Below are positions 20,719 through 26,494 of a stretch of 26,494 bases of DNA, piece by piece. Every line of letters begins with the position of its first letter. Position 1 is the stretch's first letter. Position numbers and translations under genes: made by a program. Under the pieces are notes generated by a model. The model did no database searches, was not told the origin of the DNA, and saw only the letters and a list, made by a program, of their open reading frames with translations. The DNA is from Purshia tridentata (taxonomy: Eukaryota > Streptophyta > Magnoliopsida > Rosales > Rosaceae): contig QANT01000695.1 in assembly GCA_003254885.1 (NCBI GenBank), positions 1-26,494 on the forward strand, read 5' to 3'.

Positions 20719-20726
20719 CTTATATA
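20719..20726 (-). promoter_or_regulatory. TATA box of the second-subfamily LTR
   Basis: The minus strand reads TATATAAGGACC at a position equivalent to the TATA boxes of the other two LTRs. Confidence 0.65.
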
Positions 20727-20984
20727 GGAGTGAAGAGGTGCTGATTCCTTGGCCTCCAAGGACTAGGAAACTTGCGGCACACTAAGGAAAGTAGGATTAG
20801 GGTTTCTCCCAAGTGGGCTTGCGGCATGGGCATCACTTAAGCCCATGTCTCTTGCGCCTCCCCCTTGCATGCGTGTGGGCCTCTCCCTTGGTCCATGCGC
20901 ATGCCACCTTAGGCCCAATCCTTCATGTGATGTCACTTGAGCCCATTGAAGCTTTATAGAACCCATTTGACCTTGGCCCAACAT

Positions 20985-21310
20985 TCCTTGGTCCACTAGG
21001 AAACTTTGTCCAACTAGGGTTAGGTTTTCCTAGTCCAACTAGGAATAGGTTTTCCTAGTGCAATTAGGATTTCCCTTTCCAGTCCAACTAGGGTTTACCT
21101 TTCCTATTCATGACACACTAGTCCCACTAGGATTTACCTTTCCTAGTCCCACAAGTCCCACTAGGATTTACCTTTCCTAGTCCCACTAGGATTTCTCATT
21201 TCTGGCCCTGGACACTGATGGTTTTCCTGGTTTGGATAGGATTCCTTGTTTGAGTAGGATTTCAGCTTTCCTAGTTCCACCAGGATTTCTTCAGTTTTCC
21301 TAGTTTGATC
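20985..21310 (-). repeat. Expanded CCTAG/CTAGG minisatellite in U3
   Basis: About ten degenerate units of roughly 20-30 bp, with words such as TTTCCTAGTCCCACTAGG and AGGATTTACC, lie upstream of the TATA box. Many units contain the inverted repeat CCTAGT-spacer-ACTAGG. A short tandem expansion with three near-identical units is visible at about 21118-21195. Confidence 0.75.
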
Positions 21311-21437
21311 AGGAATTGTCCAATTTTGGTTCTTTTAGCTTCTTTCTTCATAATTACTTCATTTTACCTACAAAAGACAGAAACAAGGCAAAAACACACA
21401 AAACGCCAAGTTCTAGCGTTCTAGGTTAGGGAGTTAG

Positions 21438-21759
21438 CATATAAAAACATGCACAAATGCACACTCAACAAAGGCCTTGGGCTTGAGAAATTGAGGGCTT
21501 GGACCTGGGGTTGGTCAATTACCTTAATGGAACTTGAAGGTTCCGAAAGACTTAAGCCTTGAAGCTTGAAGTTGATCTCACTAAGGATCTGGCTATCACA
21601 TATAAAAACATGCACAAATGCACACTCAACAAAGGCCTTGGGCTTGTGAAATTGAGGGCTTGGACCTGGGGTTGGTCAATTACCTTAATGGAACTTGAAG
21701 GTTCCGAAAGACTTAAGCCTTGAAGCTTGAAGTTGATCTCACTAAGGATCTGGCTATCC
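21438..21759. repeat. 161-bp direct duplication across the LTR/pararetrovirus junction
   Basis: Copy one is 21438-21598 and copy two starts at 21599. Each contains the last 33 bases of the LTR (ending ACTCAACA) followed by 128 bases of pararetrovirus ORF1. I see only one difference (GCTTGAG versus GCTTGTG). The junction existed before it was duplicated, or the assembler placed overlapping contig ends side by side. Confidence 0.9.
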
Positions 21760-23533
21760 GTAGGGATCTGGTTGTCCTTTGAAAGTTCAAAGGCCTTGAA
21801 AATTGGGCTTTCATTGACAGGGCCTTTTCCCTTTGAGCTTGTCTCTGGGATAGGTTCCTGTTTAGTAACTTGGGCCTCTATTCGATCAAGCTGATCTCCT
21901 AGTGAGTCCAAGTACTGTTGGTAAAGTTGTTCTGGTCAACAACTTTCTTGATGTCTTGAGTGTTCACCTCGCGGTCTTGAACACTGATTGCCTTAAAGGG
22001 AGAGGCTTTAACTGCAGAACCTCTGACAGTTAAGGTTACCTCTTCCAAAGGTGGTCTCTTGGATTCTACTACCTTAGTAGCAGTGACCCAAGCCTTGGTT
22101 GGTTTGCTAGTGACATTGATTGTGGGGCAGGGAGAGTCCGTAACTCTCTCTGCTGGAGTTTCATCTTGGTCTTCAGGAAAAGGCCAAGTGATCCCATACC
22201 TTTTGCAATGCCAATCTCTGAAATAGTCAAAGAAGTGGACATGCACCTTGTGTTTCCTAAGAAAGCTGTAATAGCGTTCTTGGGTTAGAGCCAAGCCAAA
22301 GTTCGCTGTGAACCAGGCTCTTTTCTCCTTGTTCTTCTCCGAATAGTACTCTTTTCGAAGGTACTCCTTGTCGATTACAAACTCATCCTTGGAGATTGTG
22401 AAGATCTGGGGATCCGAGGTATCCATCATTGAAGATAAGGTTGGAGAACCTATACCTTCTTCTTGATAATGGATCTCAGGAATCCGATCCTTGGAGACAC
22501 TTTCCACTTGGAAAGGTGCCTTGCCTTTTGACTTCCTAAGCAACTGGGCTTCGGATTCAACCCTGGAAGTTTCTCCTAAGTTGTGTTTGGGGTTGAGGTT
22601 CGTAACCTCACTGGTTGACACAGACTTAGCCTTGAGACGTCTTGAGGACTGTTCATGACCTAGGTCAGAGGTTGACCGTCGGGCAGAGGAATAGTCATCA
22701 ATGACAATCTTTGTTGACCGTTGGTTGGAAAACTTGATGCCTACAGAACCATCTGGTTCTTCATAGACATAATCCAGTTGTTGGTTCTGGATTCGTTGAG
22801 TGGGGACAGCATCAGCCAGTCTCCATTCGCTGGGTAGAACGATGTCGTTCCAGCAGATGGTTCTTGGGATGCTTACGTTGGACTTCCTTAGATCTGTTTC
22901 TAAGAGAAGTGTTGATCCTACAGGATTCGTCACTAAAGCTTCTGGAAGAATCAGGGTCTTCAGGAGCTTATAGTGAACCTTGAAGATGACCGCCATGGGC
23001 TGAGAGCCACTTGACATGTCATAACCTTGGGTTTTGACGTTGAGAGTAAGCGCGTTGAGAATTCCTGGGTCAGAGGTAGACACAGGAAAATTGGGGAAGC
23101 AGTCGAAATGGATTGGACCATTGCAGAGACTGGATTCCACCAGTCCAAGCATTGAGTCCGAAAACTTGTTGTGTCTGCAGTCCCGAAGGGCTACAAGCAC
23201 AGACGTTGAAAGACCATTCCTGGTCAGGGGCTTGATTCCTACTTGTACCAGTCCGATATGGAGGTACTCTTAAGACCTTGAGAATTCCTTGACAACCTCT
23301 GGCGTAAGAAGCTGTATTCGTTGGTTTTCGGCTTCTAAGGGTATTGCCCTTTCCTCTACCTTGATGGTTTGCCTTGAGGAAAAGTCAAACTTTCCTACCC
23401 TATAGACCTCCTTGTAGCTCCTCCTTGGAAGAGTCCAATTGTACAAGCTGGTCATTGGGAATTCTTGAGGACAACTAAGTTCTTCACTGTTGAAGACCTC
23501 ACCTTGTGGTTGGGAATCCATTACCCTAGACAC
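21632..23533 (-). pseudogene. Endogenous caulimovirid ORF1: movement protein and downstream region
   Basis: ORF1 of an endogenous plant pararetrovirus, starting near the ATG at 23531-23533, about 195 bp after the primer site. The N-terminal part is a 30K-superfamily movement protein, a plasmodesma-acting protein in active viruses. Visible motifs are YLHIGLVQVGIKPLTR, LRDCRHNKF, GLVESSLCNGPIHFDC and LTLNVKT-GYDM, covering about 23410-22880. A variable charged linker follows, then a conserved region of unknown role (EKRAWF, HFFDYFRDWH; about 22385-22185) and a further conserved block with LTVRGSAVKASPF. The frame is broken by an in-frame TAA at 23270-23272 inside the movement domain and by a one-base frameshift near 21920. 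The capsid zinc knuckle is not reached because the LTR cuts the ORF. The gene is a relic. Confidence 0.85.
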
Positions 23534-23727
23534 TTGAAGTTGAGGAAGAGATTGGGTGATTGCTAACCTAACCTTCTAGACCCTTTCCTACCCTTCACCT
23601 CCTATCTGGACTTACGACGGGACTTACGTTCTCCTTGCCCTATGGCCGTGGGGTCCCTGGGGTTTGGTTCGCGGGTCTTGGAAACAATTAGGTTTTGCGG
23701 TACCCTCTCTCTCTCCCCCCCTTTAAG
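23534..23727 (-). other. Pararetrovirus interval between primer site and ORF1
   Basis: A short leader end separates the primer site from the ORF1 start. Just downstream of the primer site, on the minus strand, it contains a purine-rich GGGGGGAGAGAGAGAGGGTA. The minus-strand frame that runs from the satellite fragment through this interval (23832-23602) is chance. Confidence 0.6.
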
Positions 23728-23741
23728 TGGCTCTGATACCA
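23728..23741 (-). promoter_or_regulatory. Primer binding site for initiator tRNA-Met
   Basis: The minus strand reads TGGTATCAGAGCCA, complementary over 14 bases to the 3' end of plant initiator tRNA-Met including CCA. Caulimovirids use this primer and define their map origin by it. Its position just before the movement-protein ORF is canonical and independently supports the pararetrovirus assignment. Confidence 0.9.
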
Positions 23742-23786
23742 GCTTCTCTCCCAGGTGGCTGAAATCTACCCTAGTGATAGAACCTT

Positions 23787-23913
23787 GAGGGCTCACACGC
23801 AAATATCGAGACATGAGAAAGTGCTTCCTCACCTCTTTCTCTCCAATCGGGCACGTTTTGGTGCAATTTGGACCAAGTTAGACTGAGTATGCACCGAAAT
23901 GACGTATTCGTGC
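23787..23913. repeat. Single satellite monomer inside the pararetrovirus leader
   Basis: These 127 bases, from GAGGGCT to TATTCGTGC, match one monomer of the 15121-19586 satellite in the same orientation (ACATGAGAAAGTGCTTCCTC, GCACGTTTTGGTGCAA, GCACCGAAATGACG). Pararetrovirus leader lies on both sides. No target duplication or transposon end is visible, so it looks like a filler insertion from double-strand-break repair or a chimeric join. It is more diverged than monomers within the array (CTCTCCAATCG for CTTGCCAACCG). Confidence 0.88.
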
Positions 23914-24355
23914 TCTTGAGTTCCCTAATTTCCTGCTTGGCATCCTGGACACTAATCAAGGCTGCTCTACAATGGAGGGATCTATTAATGTAGGCAGGAT
24001 TGCTTGGGCTTGTCCTTGACAAACGCTCTTGGCAGTAGGTTAGGTATTCTAAGTCTAATGGAAGACTTACGTTGAGAAGCCAATTTAATCTTTTGCAAAG
24101 ATAAAACCTTGAAATCATAAAATACTTGAAAATTAACTTGATATTAAAATACTTAAAATACAAATTACAATTGTACCTTGAAAACTTGAAAATACACTTG
24201 AAAACCTTGAACTTGAAGAAGTCTTTACTTAAAAGCTTCTTTGGGGTAGAGAGGATCGAATCCTAAAACTAGGCTCTCTCTTTGATTATTTTGATTCTTT
24301 TTCGATCCTTTTTCCCGATTCTTTTTTCGATGCCAACAACCCTGGCAACTGAGTG
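23914..24355 (-). promoter_or_regulatory. Pararetrovirus leader region
   Basis: This interval lies between the TATA box and the primer site and corresponds to the long 5' leader of pregenomic RNA. The first part is purine-rich (on the minus strand CGAAAAAAGAATCGGG and similar words, about 24285-24335), then AT-rich. From about 24060 to 23914 the minus strand is open with a plausible composition (YLTYCQERLSRTSPSNPAYI), which may be a small leader ORF or chance. Confidence 0.55.
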
Positions 24356-24363
24356 TATTTATA
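24356..24363 (-). promoter_or_regulatory. TATA box of the pararetrovirus promoter
   Basis: The minus strand reads CTATAAATACACTC about 615 bp upstream of the primer site. This is the spacing expected for a caulimovirid pregenomic promoter, whose leader precedes the primer site; 127 bp of that distance is inserted satellite. The upstream interval 24364-24649 holds no ORF and no activator motif I can name. Confidence 0.65.
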
Positions 24364-24649
24364 GCTGAACTAGCTATCCTTGAATTGTCCTTCATTTAAT
24401 TGTTGCTTGAGGTCCGGTTATATGAACCGCACACCTGGAAAGGTAAACAGGGAAGAATCTTCACTGTAGTACCACGTTGAGGGTTGCTGTAGATGAGTGC
24501 GGTAACTGTGCACTTATCTCCTTGGAAAGTTCCTTGTCTTGTTCTGGCATGTGATTATGCCACCTTTAAAGTTGAATGGCCAGCGGGGCCCGTTGAGGAG
24601 CTTTCTGTCATTCCATCCGTAATGGGAGACAGGCAGCATCTTATCCTTG

Positions 24650-25796
24650 TCAAAAGTCATCCAGATTCTCAAACTGAGTCTTTGGGTCTTGGGAGTCTTG
24701 AAAATAGGGGGCTGGTGAGGACCCCTCCTTGGTGCTATCTTCGTCATCACTGCATGAGATCTGACTCAGAGCGTCCTTGAGTTTCCTGGCGTAGTCCCTG
24801 CGAGAGGAGACTAAAGACATGTCACTTTGGATCTTGGCCTTCTGCAAGAGGAATTGGGCATGCTCCTCATTGTGTGGGGCCACCTTGTGACTTGAGAAAC
24901 TGGGATGGGCCTTGAACCATTCCAGGACAGTCGCCTTGGTAATTCGATCTGTCTGGATTCCATCCCACCATTTAACCTTGTATCTCCTCATGAGGAAGGA
25001 GACATTATCTCGGGTCCTTGGCTCAACATAGATTTCCCAAGAGAAAATCCACGCGAGGTCCATTGCACAGAAGAACCAGAAAAGAGGTTCTTTAATTGAT
25101 AAATCCTTGATTTTTAGAACCCTTTGAAAATCTTGAAAAACCTTCATGAGGTTATTTGGAAGAATTTCCTCTATTGGTCCAAATTTTTTCCAAACATTTT
25201 TAAACCAATAGGGGGCCTTGAAATTGAAATTTTTATTGAAATAAATGAACCATGAGTGAGACCTGGCCTTGTTTTGCAAATAAAAAATATTTGTCCAGGC
25301 ATCCACATAGTCCCAATAACAATAAACTTGGGGAGTAAAACGTTGAGAAAACCTTTTCATTGTATTGGGGTGTTGGCCCCATTCCTTGAAAGATAAGATT
25401 TTCTTGATTTGCAACTTGGAATGAGTAACTTGATCTTGATTTTTGTTGTGCGTAACAACAATTGAATCAGTGTCCACCAGGATAAACTCATAAAACTTTT
25501 GAGTATTCTGGGGATGCGTTGATAAGAAGAAATTTGGAAAAGTTAAGGCTTTTAATATCATATAAGGGTCTGGGTGCATGACCTCGTCCTCAATATAAGA
25601 TATTACGCCTGTTTGACTTTTGCAAAAATACAAACTTTTGTTGGCCGAGGCCCCTTGTGTACCTGTGGAGGCCGTAGCCTGTTGTCGTTGCAGAACTTGA
25701 TAGGAGTTGGAGATGGGGATCTCCTTTCCCAAAACATTGAGAAAACTTGGGGGTTTCTGGGCATAGGAGCCCTTTGTTGAAGGGGTTGCTTTGGAA
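24650..25796 (-). pseudogene. Pararetrovirus ORF2, unknown function
   Basis: The frame is open for about 380 codons and reads in the same direction as ORF1 from a position upstream of the pararetrovirus promoter. Its first residues are lost at the N at 25797. The N-terminal 40 residues are rich in Ser, Thr and Gln; the middle (about residues 95-290) is rich in Trp, Phe and Tyr, with QVYCYWDYVDAW, SHSWFIYF and MDLAWIFSWEIYVEP; the C-terminus is a Ser/Asp/Glu cluster (SCSDDEDSTKEGSS). I recall similar proteins beside movement-protein and RT genes in many plant genomes and in florendovirus-like elements, where the second ORF has no assigned function. No catalytic motif is recognised. Apart from the lost start, no internal break is seen, which contrasts with the broken ORF1. 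Confidence 0.65.
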
Positions 25797-25797
25797 N

Positions 25798-25902
25798 ACC
25801 ACAACCGTTGCTTAAGCGGCTGTTTGTTACTTCTAAAATTGTCATCCTTTCGAGCTTATTCAATTTCTTAACATCACTAGAAGCTTATCCTTAAGGTGGC
25901 CA
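25798..25902 (-). repeat. 105-bp slice of second-subfamily Athila LTR
   Basis: The segment from ACCACAACC to AAGGTGGCCA matches 20119-20223 of the second-subfamily LTR in the same orientation with few differences (for example CTTAAC for TATAAC). It is an internal slice with neither LTR terminus, so it did not transpose. It separates two copies of the ORF2 start, and its right-to-left partner join carries a single N (25797). Confidence 0.88.
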
Positions 25903-26010
25903 AAGGTAGGAATTAGAGATAGGGATCTTTTTTCCTAGAACATTGAGAAAACTTGGGGGTTTTTGGGCATAAGAACCCTTTGTTGAAGGTGTTGCCTTGG
26001 AAGAACTCAT
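25903..26010 (-). pseudogene. Second copy of the ORF2 start
   Basis: A second copy of the beginning of ORF2 opens with an ATG at 26008-26010 (MSSSKATPSTKGSYAQKPPS) and continues for about 35 codons before the LTR slice replaces it. It differs from the main copy (25700-25796) at about ten positions in 95, so the two come from different or long-separated copies and not from an exact assembly overlap. Confidence 0.75.
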
Positions 26011-26076
26011 CGAAAACCTTTTTAAAATCCTTTGAAAACTTTCTTTCGTAAAGAAGTTTTGTGAAAACTTGATTTT

Positions 26077-26494
26077 TTAAATCCTTTTCTTATCAATATA
26101 TACTGGTTGGGTATAGGGATTGGTAAGGGATTCTGGAAAACCTTGGAGACCTAAAGAGGAAGATGAACAGTTTGTTCTTATCCTATTAACCTTGTGACTA
26201 ACCAGAAGTTTCTGGATCACCTTAAAATCCTTGGGCTTATCTAGAAAATTAAGGGTAACCTTATTTCCTAGATGAGTTGCGTTGAGTCCTTCTGGGCTTA
26301 CCATGAAGGGCTGGAGTAAGTTTAGGAAAGGAATTCCTAAGATTACCTCTCGATCCATGTTGGTTATAACAGTGAATGAGACCTTGACACTTTTAGACCC
26401 AAAACAAATATGGGCCTGAGGAACCTTGTAATTACTGTAGAGGGCTGATCCATTTGCCATACTTAAACAGTCATGGGCCTCTATGTAATACCTT
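26077..26494 (-). pseudogene. Pararetrovirus aspartic protease, C-terminal part
   Basis: The frame is open from the window edge to 26077. It carries MANGSALYSNYKVPQAHI and DREVILGIPFLNLLQPF, resembling the second half of caulimovirid retropepsins, which cut the viral polyprotein. The catalytic Asp motif would lie beyond the right edge. Family sequence fades near 26170 and the frame ends after about 30 more residues. Reverse transcriptase and RNase H, which normally follow protease, are absent: the ORF2 start lies only about 70 bp after the stop. Confidence 0.7.

Larger units (their letters stand above)
19587..21470 (-). repeat. LTR of a second Athila-type subfamily
   Basis: The repeat begins TGTTGATGTG and ends ACTCAACA, so both TG and CA termini are present over 1,884 bp. 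It shares with the other two LTRs CTCGCAAGTGCACGA, the stretch from about 19900 to 20045 and the U3 minisatellite, but is clearly diverged elsewhere and longer. Satellite DNA abuts its left end and pararetrovirus sequence its right end; the flanks ATGTT and AAGGC do not match, so it is not a simple solo LTR with a target duplication. No primer site or polypurine tract of its own lies beside it. Confidence 0.9.

Noticed and set aside
19587..21470. Simple solo LTR
   Set aside because: The flanking five bases (ATGTT and AAGGC) do not match and the two sides are different DNA classes.
24493..24780. 95-codon plus-strand frame
   Set aside because: Antisense to the end of ORF2 and the viral promoter region; no resemblance to a known family.

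Overview
The window is repeat-dense nuclear DNA of a flowering plant, probably a eudicot and probably from heterochromatin. The species cannot be named from the sequence. Nearly everything recognisable is mobile or repetitive: an Athila-type Ty3/gypsy retrotransposon primed by tRNA-Asp, a related LTR of a second subfamily, an endogenous caulimovirid (pararetrovirus) primed by initiator tRNA-Met, a satellite array with higher-order structure, and several MITE-like DNA elements. I see no intact host gene, tRNA or rRNA gene, CRISPR array or bacterial-type operon.

Layout. Positions 1-3400 are AT-rich and hold small DNA transposons: a PIF/Harbinger-like MITE (708-1169) with a matching empty site nearby, a GC-rich hAT-like element (about 1876-2775), a fragment of a second MITE of the first family (2776-3034) and a Mutator-like MITE (3098-3387). 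Nothing is recognised in 3388-4104. An Athila-type element on the minus strand fills 4105-15120: 3' LTR on the left, polypurine tract, a 2-kb post-pol region without a long reading frame, then integrase, RNase H, RT, protease and gag, the tRNA-Asp primer site, and the 5' LTR on the right. It is dead through two in-frame stops, two frame-breaking duplications, a single-N break and a 79-base gap. From 15121 to 19586 lies a satellite of about 150-bp monomers organised in a higher-order repeat of nine slots and about 1,403 bp. A complete second-type LTR follows (19587-21470).

From 21471 to the right edge is a broken endogenous pararetrovirus on the minus strand. Read in its sense it gives a protease fragment (26494-26077), a gap where RT/RNase H is expected, a second ORF of unknown function (25796-24650), a promoter (TATA at 24356-24363), a leader, the tRNA-Met primer site (23728-23741) and a movement-protein ORF cut off by the LTR at 21471. 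The order protease - ORF2 - promoter - primer site - movement protein crosses the origin of a circular viral map, so the insertion is permuted or comes from head-to-tail copies.

The most unusual features are the nine-slot satellite array lying between two different Athila LTRs, the presence inside the pararetrovirus of one satellite monomer (23787-23913) and a 105-bp slice of Athila LTR (25798-25902), and the many short direct duplications. Some duplications sit at single-N positions and probably reflect assembly joins. The others may be biological (template switching, slippage or break repair). Long reads would be needed before any junction is treated as real.
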